64,000 nucleotides of DNA from Branchiostoma floridae (GCF_000003815.2 NC_049995.1:15916931-15980930), one strand, 5' to 3'; positions 27,001-34,476 are shown, counted from the stretch's first letter. Notes: generated by a model from the letters alone, not told the origin. Program-made: numbers and translations.

Positions 27001-29819
27001 AGAATACAGATGGCGGCGGTCAATGGGTGGGTCAATGGGGCAGTCTACTGTAATATGGGAGGAAATTCCGTTGTAAGAAAATCCGAATTTAGTTGTTACT
27101 GTTTTTTTTTTCAATCTATATCATCATAAGGTGAACGAATGCTGAAACGTATATAGCCTCATAGTTTTTCAAGAAAGATCTGTGTAGCTCATACCTTTTT
27201 AAGAAAGATCTGTGTGAGTGCTTTTGTTCAACTGTACTGTACATTCACCCGTGGGTAAGTACGCTATCGGGACGTACCGGGCATCGAATTCGAAAAGTGC
27301 ACCGTAGTTATTTCAGATACAGCGATCAAGAACACAGTGACGCATAAAGGCTTGTATGGTAACAGACAGCATCAAAGTTCCCTTACTGTCTAGAACGTTA
27401 GTGTACAAATATTGAGCTTTAGAACACTGTATCGAATAAAAGCTCGATAAAAGCTTGGGGTGTGCGTGTTGTATTTGACATTAAAGACCTCTCTTCTTTG
27501 CGCACGTGCAGTGTGCTTGCTATTTGCCATTAAACACAGCGGAAACCATTTATACTTTGCATCGGGCATGTTTTGAGTTGATACTCTTCTCAGCGACCAC
27601 CTGTCCAAATCGACCGTTTTTTCCGGTCCCCAGGGTGGTCGACTTGGGCAGGTTTGACTGTAATCAATTTCATTCTATTAATATTGGTGTAATTGTTTTT
27701 CAAATTTAGAGACCATAAATCAAGTAACACATGTTAAAGCGATACAAAACGGGAAAACAACCCGCAAGAATTTCCTACATTCAATCATATAGTGGCACTT
27801 GTGTCAACATGAAACATATCAATATGAGAATGTCCACAACAAGGAAAGCTAATAATGCCACGTTACCCAATGATAATTTGTTGTAATTATTTGTGAAACA
27901 CAGAATGTGGAGGGGGCAATGCCTGTGGCGTGTGGTCGCCCCCACAACAGGAGGGCGAATGGAATCGGAAGGACAAAATATTCGCTGAAGGCAACAAGAC
28001 GGCGTGCTTTACTGTTCATCTGGAGAGGATCCCCCTGTTCCACATCGCCACGACTGTTGGTCCTTGCGTCATCCTGGTGGTGCTGATGACCATCACCTTC
28101 GTCATGCCCATAGACAAGGGAGACCGGATATCCTTCGGAGTGACCATTCAGCTCTCCATGGTCGTGTCTCTCGTGTTTGTCACGGAGGTACTTCCTGTGA
28201 AAGGAGCACTGCCATTTTTCGGTGAGGAAAGTTATGCTGTTTCTCTTTTATGTTCTTTGAGCACCAAGTAGCTCTTGAGTCGATTTATTTTGTATTCTGG
28301 AAACTGGAGAAGTAGGTCCTTGCATCACGTATGGCCTTTACCTGGCCAATGTTTCGGTAGCTCCTCAGCTGCCGTTCTAAGGGCCTGAAAGAACGCTGTA
28401 GAAAAAATGTCCACGTGATGAGGTCGTGATTCAAGGCCAAGGGCCTCATTTTCTAATATTAATCTGATGTTACGGTACATACCGGTAACTGTTAACCACG
28501 AATTATATTACAGCCACGCTGATCGTCGTGTGCATGGGGCTAATGGGACTTTTCCTGTTCTTCACCATGTACATCATCAGCCTCCACGACAAGGAGGGGA
28601 GCCTGTCTCCAATAGCGAAGACTTTCTTTCTCCGCTACATGGCAAGGTACGTACTCACCTACTCAAAACAAATACAAAAAAAGCAAACTATATACGATGC
28701 CCTCCACATCGCGGCTTGTTCCGTGTTCTTGATGGTTGCCTAGACTTGTTGCATTGATTTCTACATGGCATTTCACACTTGGTGTTGCACTGAGAACAAC
28801 GCGAAGCTTAACCGAATCGATTGGCATCTTCAACTCAAATTTCATCTGCTATAGCATGCATGCAATCAAGAAGAGAATATTCTGACGTCAGTAGGCAGAT
28901 GCCAGCTGATTTTTTTGTCGATGACTCCTGGTGGCAACATTTCGTACATCCTCTATGAAGCGATCTGAACGCTAGAGCATAGTATTGATCCAAAATAGTT
29001 GTGAATGTGAATGGATGTAGACATCCGCATCACCGTATTTCCTTCTTATTGATGTTCAGGTTCCTGCTGCTCGGAGACCTCACAGAGAAGGAGGCTGCGA
29101 GCGGGGATGGAGAGGCTAGTCTGACTGGCGGGAAGCTGGCCTGGCCTAAGGGAACCTACCGCGTCATCTCTGCCGATGGCGTGGCGAAGGTTGACGGAGA
29201 GGAGATCACAGATAATGTCGACGAAGACGTGGTGGAGAGCGACGGAACGACCCCGGCTGATGTCTCCGATGACGTGGTGAGGGTTGACGTAGAGGCGCCA
29301 GCTGATGTCTCCGATGACGTAGCGGAGGCTGACGTAGAGACCCCAGCTGATGTCTCCGATGACGTGGCTGAGGTCGACGTAGAGACCCCGGCTGATATCT
29401 CCGATGACGTAGCGGAGGCTGACGTAGAGACCCCAGCTGATGTATCCAACACCACCGGCGACATCCCTGCTGATGACGTGACGGAGTCCAACAAAGAGTC
29501 AGCCGCCGCTGTCTCCAAAAGAACCCGTCAGCCGTCCGGACCGCCCACCCGCCTGGAGGCCGCCGTGGAAGAGCAGACCTCCTGCCTGCGTGACCTTATC
29601 CGACAGAACGAGCAGCAGACGAAGGAGCTGATTCACATCTTTAAGGAGCAGGCGATGAAGACCGAGCAACAGTTTGAGGAGCTGACCAAGGCGGTGAAGA
29701 ATGAGCCGGAGGTGTCCGATTACACCCTGCTGACCCAGGTGCTGGACAGGCTGTGCCTTGTCCTGTACGTCATCAGCGTTGTCGTGGCCGTGCCCATGAC
29801 CATGAGTCTGGGCAAGTAA
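5992..29819 (+). CDS. Chimeric multi-domain lectin/Cys-loop receptor ion channel (22 exons)
   Basis: Exons: 5992-6070, 7593-8811, 8967-9091, 9277-9666, 10619-10812, 15956-16109, 17280-17615, 18468-18857, 19734-19835, 20383-20589, 20873-20989, 21448-21657, 21898-22049, 22910-23119, 24305-24487, 25092-25219, 25315-25359, 25492-25601, 26501-26682, 27904-28221, 28514-28646, 29060-29819. Exon sum 5744 nt; adding the base apparently missing from the Frizzled exon makes 5745, a multiple of three (about 1914 residues). Domain order by residue: signal 1-22, mucin repeats 27-366, CUB 367-473, C-type lectin 475-604, fibrinogen-related 605-832, C-type lectin 833-962, EGF-like 963-996, Ser/Thr linker 997-1065, LDLa 1066-1104, Frizzled CRD 1105-1225, kringle 1226-1295, CCP 1296-1356, pentameric channel 1357-1914. 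Predicted type: plasma-membrane cation channel with a very large N-terminal ectodomain. No second ATG/signal exon is seen between CCP and channel. A two-gene alternative cannot be fully excluded without cDNA. Confidence 0.75.
6500..6560. repeat. (GT)n-like stretch in intron 1
   Basis: Short GT/GC-rich run matching the long one at 3183 within the duplicated cassette. Confidence 0.7.
6845..7150 (-). mobile_element. tRNA-derived SINE copy in intron 1
   Basis: Near match to 4060-4345, including its internal duplication, so it was present before the cassette was duplicated and can be used to order the events. Confidence 0.6.
7593..8811 (+). CDS. Exon 2: 34 mucin-like decapeptide repeats plus first part of CUB domain
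   Basis: Exactly 34 units of 30 bp (7592-8611, the first base supplied by exon 1) encode D-T-A-A-P-T-S-A-P-G with few variants (T-D-G in place of A-P-G; A-T-P-T-N). Thr/Ser/Pro density predicts heavy O-glycosylation and an extended stalk. The frame runs straight into C-G-G-I, the start of a CUB domain with Y-P-E-N-Y and Y-D-H-L-T-I-Y-D motifs. The acceptor is ccctcag and the exon ends in phase 2 at GTAATG. The repeats are near-perfect in DNA, so the copy number is probably polymorphic. Confidence 0.85.
8967..9091 (+). CDS. Exon 3: CUB domain, second part
   Basis: Completes the CUB fold (F-V-R-F-T-S-N, then G-F-Q-F-S-Y). Phase 2 in, phase 1 out. Only two cysteines are seen in the whole CUB, not the usual four. 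The calcium-site residues of cbEGF-CUB type domains (Glu before Y-D, and Asp after I-Y-D) appear kept. Confidence 0.8.
9277..9666 (+). CDS. Exon 4: C-type lectin domain 1
   Basis: Single-exon CTLD, phase 1-1, starting G-C-P-K and ending F-I-C-Q. It has the W-I-G-L-N-D core, a D-E-P-S-N segment where sugar-binding lectins have EPN or QPD, and an intact W-N-D motif (A-W-N-D-V-R-C). Calcium site 2 is therefore nearly complete, with Ser in place of the EPN Asn. Carbohydrate binding is plausible but its specificity cannot be stated. Confidence 0.9.
10619..10812 (+). CDS. Exon 5: fibrinogen-related domain, part 1
   Basis: Begins N-C-A-D-L-Y and contains Y-C-D-M-D-T-D-S-G-G-W-T-V-I-Q-R-R, the hallmark of fibrinogen C-terminal domains. 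Phase 1 in, phase 0 out (GTACGC donor). The following intron (5.1 kb) is full of mobile elements. Confidence 0.9.
10985..11110 (+). mobile_element. tRNA-derived SINE, sense copy
   Basis: An A-box-like 'tggcgtgattggcagcgc' is followed about 35 bp later by a B box (gagttcgagtcccg), then a body 'aggaaaggcactttacacg'. It is not a functional tRNA: the cloverleaf is not completed and the non-tRNA body follows directly. Confidence 0.65.
11330..11750. repeat. Minisatellite, 180-bp-class units
   Basis: About two and a half units with 'tttttggctcctgtaccctc', 'acgacctgaaatttggta' and 'gcaataac' motifs. A further unit is at 10220-10430 and a related array (163-bp units, opposite orientation) at 49060-49680. 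Probably the internal array of the Helitron-like element that ends at 12559. Confidence 0.6.
12515..12559 (+). mobile_element. Helitron-like 3' terminus
   Basis: Stem ATTTGCT / AGCAAAT with a 4-nt loop, ten bases, then CTAG followed by T: the layout of a Helitron 3' end (hairpin then CTRR, insertion before T). Two other ends at 30449-30483 (+) and 46560-46600 (-) keep stem and spacing while the loop differs. The 5' TC end was not located. Confidence 0.6.
12948..15320 (-). mobile_element. Defective L1/Tx1-type LINE
   Basis: Minus-strand remnant ending in a poly-A (T13 at about 12950-12962). The 5' part (about 15320 to 14640) encodes an APE-type endonuclease with I-I-V-G-D-F-N-T. The part from 14648 to 13138 encodes the thumb/C-terminal region, with a zinc-knuckle-like C-S-L-C-H...H-L-F-W-N-C. 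The catalytic reverse transcriptase palm is deleted at about 14640, and a frameshift lies near 13830, so it is immobile. Confidence 0.8.
15956..16109 (+). CDS. Exon 6: fibrinogen-related domain, part 2
   Basis: Encodes G-E-F-W-L-G-L-D and L-Y-V-S-L-E-D-W, conserved in the middle of fibrinogen-related domains. Phase 0 in, phase 1 out (GTATTA donor). Confidence 0.88.
16141..17275 (+). mobile_element. 5'-truncated CR1/L2-like LINE with (CATT)n tail
   Basis: Frames at 16154-16495 and 16489-16900 encode the C-terminal end of a non-LTR reverse transcriptase (D-L-G-D-L-V-Q-S-D-L, L-V-R-S-L-L-E, V-Q-R-R-A-T-K, then L-S-Y-R-R-E and a C-T-W-x-x-x-C-x-C end). They are joined only by a frameshift near 16470. 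A tetranucleotide run CATT at 17181-17270 closes the element, as is typical for this group. The whole lies in intron 6. Confidence 0.75.
17181..17270. repeat. (CATT)n microsatellite
   Basis: About 22 tandem CATT units, ending only about 10 bp before the acceptor of exon 7. It replaces most of the usual pyrimidine tract, so expansion or loss could influence splicing. Confidence 0.95.
17280..17615 (+). CDS. Exon 7: fibrinogen-related domain, part 3
   Basis: Completes the domain with T-K-D-Q-D-N-D (the calcium-binding DxD-ND loop), N-N-C-A, G-G-W-W-Y-P-P-G-C and the terminal M-M-I-R-P. The two cysteines and aromatic pocket region are intact, so ligand recognition is plausible. Phase 1-1. Confidence 0.9.
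18468..18857 (+). CDS. Exon 8: C-type lectin domain 2
   Basis: Same size (390 nt) and phase as exon 4 and clearly a duplicate: W-I-G-L-N-D and E-G-Q-W-V-F-E-D-G are shared. The EPS segment is replaced by G-P-R-Q-S-N and W-N-D by W-R-N, so calcium site 2 is lost. It probably does not bind sugar by the canonical route. The introns before both CTLD exons also share sequence (for example 'aggaatgatgcttactag'). Confidence 0.9.
19734..19835 (+). CDS. Exon 9: EGF-like domain with missing cysteines
   Basis: Encodes G-S-C-K-N-G-G-T-V then S-C-S-C-P-A-G-W-K-G-K-Y-C. Only four cysteines are present: the third is Val and the first is absent. Phase 1-1. Aberrant but recognisable from the C-S-C-P-x-G-W-x-G-x-x-C end. 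Confidence 0.75.
20383..20589 (+). CDS. Exon 10: Thr/Ser/Ala-rich linker
   Basis: Phase 1-1 exon of 69 codons, almost all Thr, Ser and Ala with no cysteine, built on ACT/GCT triplets; a likely O-glycosylated spacer. The donor GTAAAC at 20590 keeps the frame into the LDLa exon; reading through it gives a stop at 20607. Low complexity makes this the least certain exon. Confidence 0.55.
20873..20989 (+). CDS. Exon 11: LDL-receptor class A domain
   Basis: Six cysteines with canonical spacing, R-C-D-G-R-T-D-C and the calcium box D-W-S-D-E. Phase 1-1, bounded by cacag and GTAAG. Confidence 0.92.
21448..21657 (+). CDS. Exon 12: Frizzled-type cysteine-rich domain, part 1 (one-base frameshift)
   Basis: The first frame gives L-G-Y-K-H-T-M-L-P-N-Q-L-G-Q-T-T, typical of Frizzled CRDs. 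Near 21602-21620 similarity moves to another frame, F-A-S-A-V-I-F-P-R-C, which also has the phase 2 ending that exon 13 needs. The other frames give no CRD match there. One base therefore seems missing (for example one T in the run at about 21602). It is either an assembly error or a real null allele. Confidence 0.7.
21898..22049 (+). CDS. Exon 13: Frizzled-type cysteine-rich domain, part 2
   Basis: In phase 2 the exon reads V-P-C-R-S-W-C-E-E-V-L and later P-T-C-D-L-F-P and C-W-N-P, the second half of a Frizzled CRD. The longest open frame here is a different one without cysteine pattern and is wrong. Ends in phase 1, matching the kringle exon. Confidence 0.8.
22910..23119 (+). CDS. Exon 14: kringle domain
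   Basis: Reads C-Y-H-G-S-G-I-N-Y-R-G-T, W-S-V-A-N-V, N-N-Y-C-R-N-P and A-R-P-F-C-K-V, ending C-D-V-I-P-C: all hallmarks of a kringle, phase 1-1. A CRD next to a kringle recalls ROR receptors. No long + strand ORF marks this exon because it is closed by introns. Confidence 0.9.
23341..23358. repeat. G homopolymer
   Basis: Run of about 18 G in intron 14; likely length-variable and error-prone. The rest of intron 14 (23120-24304) shows nothing recognisable. Confidence 0.9.
24305..24487 (+). CDS. Exon 15: sushi/CCP domain
   Basis: V-G-E-K-V-K-Y-T-C-D-E-G-Y-T-L, V-R-C-F-E-G-G-I-W and P-S-C give a standard four-cysteine CCP module. Phase 1-1, and it is the last ectodomain module before the channel part. 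Confidence 0.92.
25092..25219 (+). CDS. Exon 16: Cys-loop receptor ligand-binding domain, start
   Basis: Encodes the N-terminal helix and first strand region (L-L-D-G-Y-S-P-N, then T-L-V-I-F-S-G). Phase 1 in, joining the CCP exon; phase 0 out. There is no ATG with a signal sequence immediately upstream. Confidence 0.75.
25315..25359 (+). CDS. Exon 17: ligand-binding domain microexon
   Basis: 45 nt, phase 0-0, encoding D-E-K-K-E...S-L-V-I-E-F, the equivalent of the conserved strand with a 45-nt exon in nicotinic receptor genes. Confidence 0.75.
25492..25601 (+). CDS. Exon 18: ligand-binding domain
   Basis: 110 nt, phase 0 in and 2 out, with W-Q-D-S-R-L-K-W (the conserved WxDxRLxW) and S-S-I-W-T-P-T-L-T-L. 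The 45- and 110-nt exon pair is itself a classical nicotinic receptor gene feature. Confidence 0.88.
25748..25795. repeat. Perfect 23-bp inverted repeat with 2-nt loop
   Basis: The arm 'attctacctaagtccaatat' plus gaa is followed after TG by its exact complement. In intron 18. The transcript would form an uninterrupted hairpin. Confidence 0.85.
26501..26682 (+). CDS. Exon 19: ligand-binding domain with the Cys-loop
   Basis: The two cysteines are 13 residues apart with F-P-A-D between, the diagnostic Cys-loop (C-x13-C with FPxD). Phase 2 in, phase 1 out (GTAAGG). Confidence 0.92.
26717..27660. mobile_element. TIR element flanked by TA (pogo/Tigger-like, non-autonomous)
   Basis: Terminal inverted repeats 'cagtcaaacctgccc' and its complement at the right end, with TA on both sides. 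944 bp, no transposase frame. Lies in intron 19. Confidence 0.65.
27904..28221 (+). CDS. Exon 20: end of ligand-binding domain, TM1 and pore-lining TM2
   Basis: After E-G-E-W-N and a single loop-C-region Cys (K-T-A-C-F) comes R-I-P-L-F-H, TM1, then G-D-R-I-S-F-G-V-T and L-S-M-V-V-S-L. Aligned to nicotinic TM2 this puts Asp at -1', Leu at 9' and Glu at 20', as in cation-selective channels. No vicinal Cys pair of alpha subunits. A C-G-G-G-N-A-C pair before E-G-E-W-N is unusual. Confidence 0.93.
28514..28646 (+). CDS. Exon 21: TM3
   Basis: Hydrophobic segment T-L-I-V-V-C-M-G-L-M-G-L-F-L-F-F ending S-L-H-D-K-E-G-S, matching TM3 and the start of the intracellular loop of Cys-loop receptors. Phase 1 in, 2 out. 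Confidence 0.88.
29060..29819 (+). CDS. Exon 22: cytoplasmic loop, MA helix, TM4 and stop
   Basis: The first 150 residues include about five copies of an acidic 15-residue repeat (variants of V-E-T-P-A-D-V-S-D-D-V-A-E-A-D). A charged amphipathic helix follows (E-E-Q-T-S-C-L-R-D-L-I), then TM4 (L-D-R-L-C-L-V-L-Y-V-I-S-V-V-V) and the stop at 29817-29819. A strongly acidic intracellular vestibule is implied. A possible poly-A signal (AATAAA) is at about 30602. Confidence 0.88.
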
Positions 29820-29886
29820 AGAGAGAGATCAGACACAGGGTATCTGTGAATATGCCCGAGCACAATCACAGCCTAACTTCATTGCT

Positions 29887-29978
29887 ATATTTCAATCCAT
29901 GTATATTTCAATCCATATATACATGGATTGATATATATCATGTTTTGATATTTCAATCCATACATGGATTGAAATATA
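29887..29978. repeat. Short palindromic repeat
   Basis: Several copies of 'tttcaatccat' and its complement 'atggattgaaa' form nested inverted repeats just past the receptor stop codon, in the likely 3' UTR. Confidence 0.6.
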
Positions 29979-30439
29979 TTGTCTTTTGTTGAATTTTGTT
30001 GCCTTTTTTATATTTTCCAATTTTTGGACTGAAAATGTATAGATTGGCTCTTATGCCTTTGTATTAAAACCCAATTACCTGTAATTTGGTGCGAGGGTGC
30101 ATACAGTGCCCAGAGCTCAATCACACTTTTTAAGTTGGGAGTTTTGGCTTTTTTGACCAAGAATGAATATCTTGGCATGGGTACCTTTGTCAAGAAAAAG
30201 CAGACTGATCTAAAATTTGGTGTATGGGCAGCTTTAGTACAAGGAATGAAAAAAAAAAATGGAGAAGTAGGTTCTTGCATGACAAAAAGAGGCCACATAC
30301 ACCAGTCCATTTTGCATACTATTAGATAGGGATGTTCTGGACGAGTCCATTCTAGTATGGGCGCAACATTTTTTTAAATCCATTTTGCGGGGGGATGATG
30401 TTTTGAGATAGGGCAATGTCTGCATGGACGGAGATGGAT

Positions 30440-30483
30440 TGAAATATGCTGTATTTGCTTACGAGCAAATTTCGGCCTTTCTA
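30440..30483 (+). mobile_element. Helitron-like 3' terminus, copy 2
   Basis: Same hairpin (ATTTGCT/AGCAAAT, different loop), ten bases and CTAG-T as at 12515. The preceding 30000-30440 shares scattered motifs with 12000-12500 and is probably the body of this copy. Confidence 0.6.
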
Positions 30484-31176
30484 GTTTCTTACTTATTTCA
30501 GCTTTGAATTATCCATCCAAAGTTAGTCCTTTAAGAACTTTTGTAACTTACTTACCTGTTACTTGAGAAGGTCTTAGATGATCAGAACGTTTGCAAGGTG
30601 AAATAAAATACATCTTAGTTTAAGTTAGAAAGATGAGCTGAGAAAGATAAGTTGATATATGTGTAAAGCTTATGGAGCGCATAGAACTGACCTGTTGTAT
30701 TTTCGTAAAGGTACTCAATGTAAAAATAGGAAATGCTTGAAATTAATCTCATGACCATTAACTTATGGTGCGCGTATCTACGCTATTGGATTGGATAAGA
30801 TGATTTTGTCATTCCGAAAAATTCTACTTTGGGCACCTTTAAAATCTAATTTATCTCTTTATTGATCTATTTATTCGTGTAAATAGGGAGAGCATGCGGC
30901 CTTCGGGCGTTTTCAGTGTGGCCTGGGGATGACCCCAAACATAGGTAAGGACCAAAAAAAGAGTGACCTTCGTGTGAATATCTTGCATTTTCTTCAGAAA
31001 AATTTGTAATATTTGATGAACTCATTTTCCATTTATGTTTTCTGTCACTTTACAAATAGACATCTATTGTTAGTATCGGTCCGTTGTGTAAACACATCCA
31101 AACACAACCCTGGAGACAAACTGTCACAGCTTTACTTACATTCTATGTACTGGTTCAGCTTTGAAGGAAAAACATG

Positions 31177-31311
31177 TACAGTCAGGGCTACCTAACTAGC
31201 CGGTGGCTATCACAAACTAAATGTACAGCCAGGGCTGCCTAACTAGCCGGTGGCTATCACAAACTAAATGTACAGCCAGGGCTGCCTAACTAGCCGGTGG
31301 CTATCACAAAC
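31177..31311. repeat. 47-bp tandem repeat, 3 copies
   Basis: Unit contains 'cctaactagccggtggctat'. Copies start at about 31191, 31238 and 31285 and are almost identical. The surrounding 30490-32320 has no convincing gene; only the SINE at 31810 is recognised there. Confidence 0.85.
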
Positions 31312-31809
31312 GGTTAGGCTTACTGACAAAGACCAACAGAAAACATACAGCTGTTACATGTAAACTACTATTTCATTTACTCTGTCACTTTATTAGGACA
31401 TTTCGATTACACTGTGTGTTATTATTATCAGCATGACCGGACAATGTGTGTTCATATATATATATATCATTTCATAACTGTTGCAATTGCAGCAACACTA
31501 TTATTAGTCACAGACAGCCTAGATCCCATACAAGACGTAGCTTGCCAAATGTGTTAAAAACAACGAACACATTGTACATGCAGGGTTTGTCTTATTACAT
31601 TACGTGCATGCTGACCATTCTTGAACATGTCTGCAAGACACTAAAATGTTAAAAAGCGTGAGTTTTATATTAAAACGTACGCACAAATTGGGCGTTTGTT
31701 ATTTCTGCGTTTCGTAGGTTACTGTGTATGTATGTGCGTGTATGTTGTATATATAATATATAGTGTGAAATTTATTTGATCTATATATTCATTCATTAGT
31801 TTGCCACTG

Positions 31810-31960
31810 TTGGTGGCGTAGATGTGGCGTAACTGGTTGTACTTTGAGCTCGAAATCAAGAGGTCCCGAGTTCAATACCCACAATGCCCCGACGCTGTGC
31901 CATTGAGAAATGCACTTCAGGTTCAATCCCTTTCCCCCCATATTTAGATGCATTGAAAAT
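31810..31960 (+). mobile_element. Degenerate tRNA-derived SINE
   Basis: A B-box-like 'aggtcccgagttcaataccc' and a body with 'gagaaatgcacttcaggttc' fit the family seen at 10985, but it is more diverged. Confidence 0.4.
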
Positions 31961-32422
31961 TCCATAAGCTACAATTACACAAGTAAATCGTTTCACGAGT
32001 CCAAGTGGGTATATCTAGGTTAATTCCGTCACCCATAAGTAGACGCTTTCAACAATTAGTACGTAATGGTTCCAGGAATGCAGGTAGAAGTAATTTTAAG
32101 GCCAACCAAAGACAAAAGTAGTATAGTTTCCTAAAGAATTTTACTGCAATTGCGACGAAAAATTTTCTCAGAGCAATCTTTATTATGTCGATTTTATTTA
32201 CGGTACAGATGGTTGCACCATCTGAACTGTTGCACCACAAATTGAAATAGTTTAGCTACTCCATTACAAAAACGTAATGTGAAAGGCTGACAACTGACAC
32301 GAAGTTATCACTATGTAAGAATAAACATGAATTTAAACATCTGTCTTCACCATACCGCTACATATGTGGGTAATCAGGCACGGATCCCCTCGGAGGTACA
32401 GCACCATCATCATCATCATCAA

Positions 32423-32687
32423 CATGGCTGCTGTAGACCAAGAACTGAACCACACGACAGAGCAGTTCCGACGGTCCTCGTTCCTACCAAGACAAGAGCT
32501 ATCTGCACGGGTTTCTTGGAACTGTGGGTGACTTACAGAAGGCTGGGGTACTGCAGGATGTCGTCCTTGAAGTCGAGGACCGGCGGTTTCTCTGCCTTCG
32601 GCTTGTTCTGTCCGCGGCCAGCCCCTACTTCAGGGCCATGTTTACAAGTGACATGGCGGAAAGTCATCATAATAAAGTTGTTTTGCA
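32423..32687 (+). pseudogene. BTB-domain exon (kelch-like family), frameshifted
   Basis: From about 32490 one frame reads A-G-V-L-Q-D-V-V-L-E-V, L-S-A-A-S-P-Y-F-R-A-M-F and S-D-M-A-E-S, a BTB core of KLHL type, ending at a GTAGGG donor. The start (M-A-A-V-D-Q-E-L-N) is in another frame, so one indel near 32490 breaks it. The conserved H-R before V-L-S-A is L-R. No BACK or kelch exons were found downstream on this strand up to 34 kb, so it is probably a truncated copy. Confidence 0.6.
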
Positions 32688-32689
32688 GG

Positions 32690-34038
32690 TAGGGTTGGCG
32701 TACGTCAGTAGAATCTTACTAGCGTTAGCGTGCAGTTAAACAAATCTGGAAACGTAGTTCGGAATAACATAATGTCAATTTGTCAAAATTTCCATTGTGT
32801 TTGTGATCTGTGCTACCTCGCCTCGTCGCCCTCCCCAATAGCTCCCTACTGCAGCTATTTTCGTGTTGAAACTTTTAACTTAGTCTTACGAGTCTTAGTC
32901 TTAATGGCACAGTTAAATATATTGTTTCTTGCACATAGATTCCAGGATTGACTTTTGCTTTTGGAAAGTACATGTATTATCTAATGCAAGTTGTGTAGCC
33001 TTTCTTTTAGCTGATGGCATGCAATGTTGTTTCCCACAGTGTGTTACGTGTATTTTGTGGCACTCAATACGTTTACCTCTATAAAAGGGAGGTATAGTTT
33101 TTGGTTTGTATGTTTTGTGTGCGTGTGTTTTGACAGCAGCAATCACTTCATGTATTGTGTTGATATTTGGCATGTGGGTAGGTATTGTAAACACAAAGGT
33201 CACTTTGAGGCCCTCTGGTGGCTGACCCTGGTACTGCAACAGAACGTCCGTTTATGTTTATTTGTATTGTCTTGTATACCAATGTTTTGACGTGGTTGTT
33301 TTATGTGAATGTGTCTGTGAAGGTCTTCATTATCGCTTTTCATTTGAAGATGTAGAAAATACTCGATATTGTTTTTCAAAATGCTACCAAACACTTTTCC
33401 TGAGTTTTCCTTTATTCTGGTTAAGTATCAAATTGCATGAAATTGCTTTGTTTGAACCTTCTAACCATACATTAGTACCAATTGCATATTCATAACCAAT
33501 ATTGGATATCTTAAAGCTTGTTCAACTTACCAATTAAGTGTATCACAATATCGGGCAACCACCGGGCGCACGCAGCCACCTCCGGTCACAAGCCACATTA
33601 AACCAGTTTCATCAGTTTTATATTGTTAACACCCTGCCCACCAGTACTCAGCAACCTTTTTCCTCTGTCCCTTCCTTTATCTAGGTCTGACTGTTCCTTG
33701 GCAATTCTCTTCCCTGACTTCTATTATTCACCCTCTAGTAGCCCAGTGCAACGATATGCATCTGCGTATCATCCCTTTGTCCAAATCTAAATTTCAGTCA
33801 AATTATCCTATCGCTTACTTAGTATGCTGTTCCCAGACTCGGTGGTAGGTGAGTCATCAAGCTTCTTCCATGTTCTATGGGCCCTACCGGTGGAGGGCGG
33901 TTTACTCATGTTACATGGATGTGGCCTAGACAAATAGTTCTGACCAACGATAATCGATAAACGATCGATAAACGATCGATACCCCAACATATTATAAAGA
34001 CATATCTGTTCAACAGCACTTTCCCAGTATCCTAGTAT
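32690..34038. other. Intergenic, no feature recognised
   Basis: AT-rich sequence without a supported frame or a clear repeat on either strand. It should contain the 3' end of the - strand gene that stops at 34039. Confidence 0.5.
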
Positions 34039-34476
34039 CTAAAGCATGCCACTTAGACTTGCCATTGAGCTGTGGTGTTGGGTTACACGTAAGGTGGACG
34101 TTTCAGCCTTCTTCTTGCGCGAGCTCTTTTTCTTGCGTTTGGAAGTGGTCACCTTTGTCGCAGTTGTCTTCGTTGTTGTAGTAGCCTCTCCGAATGTGAA
34201 TTTTTGCACCTTGGTCTTGACCTTGGAGGTGAAGAAGGCAAAACCTTTCGCCAGTAGCCCAGTTGGTATGCTAGTGGACGTCTTCTCCTTTGCTTGAGAC
34301 GAGGCAGACGTCTTGGAAGACGTCTTTGCTTTCTCGATGATGACCTCAGCCCGCATTGCGATGTGCTCATGCCAGCTGACCATGCGAATCTTGACGAATC
34401 GTGCCGTGAATGTGCCGCTGTATGTTTTGAAGGAATGACTGACAGGTGTATCGGTATCGACGTTGCCCTTGAATAC
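34039..34476 (-). CDS. Terminal exon: second half of discoidin domain and basic tail
   Basis: Starts in phase 0 with V-F-K-G-N-V-D-T-D-T-P-V and continues A-R-F-V-K-I-R-M-V-S-W-H-E-H, like the 148-nt exons of the array. It then runs on into a Lys/Ser/Thr tail instead of splicing. The frame ends at TAG (34039-34041). Confidence 0.85.
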   Translation of the reverse strand, partial: VFKGNVDTDTPVSHSFKTYSGTFTARFVKIRMVSWHEHIAMRAEVIIEKAKTSSKTSASSQAKEKTSTSIPTGLLAKGFAFFTSKVKTKVQKFTFGEATTTTKTTATKVTTSKRKKKSSRKKKAETSTLRVTQHHSSMASLSGML

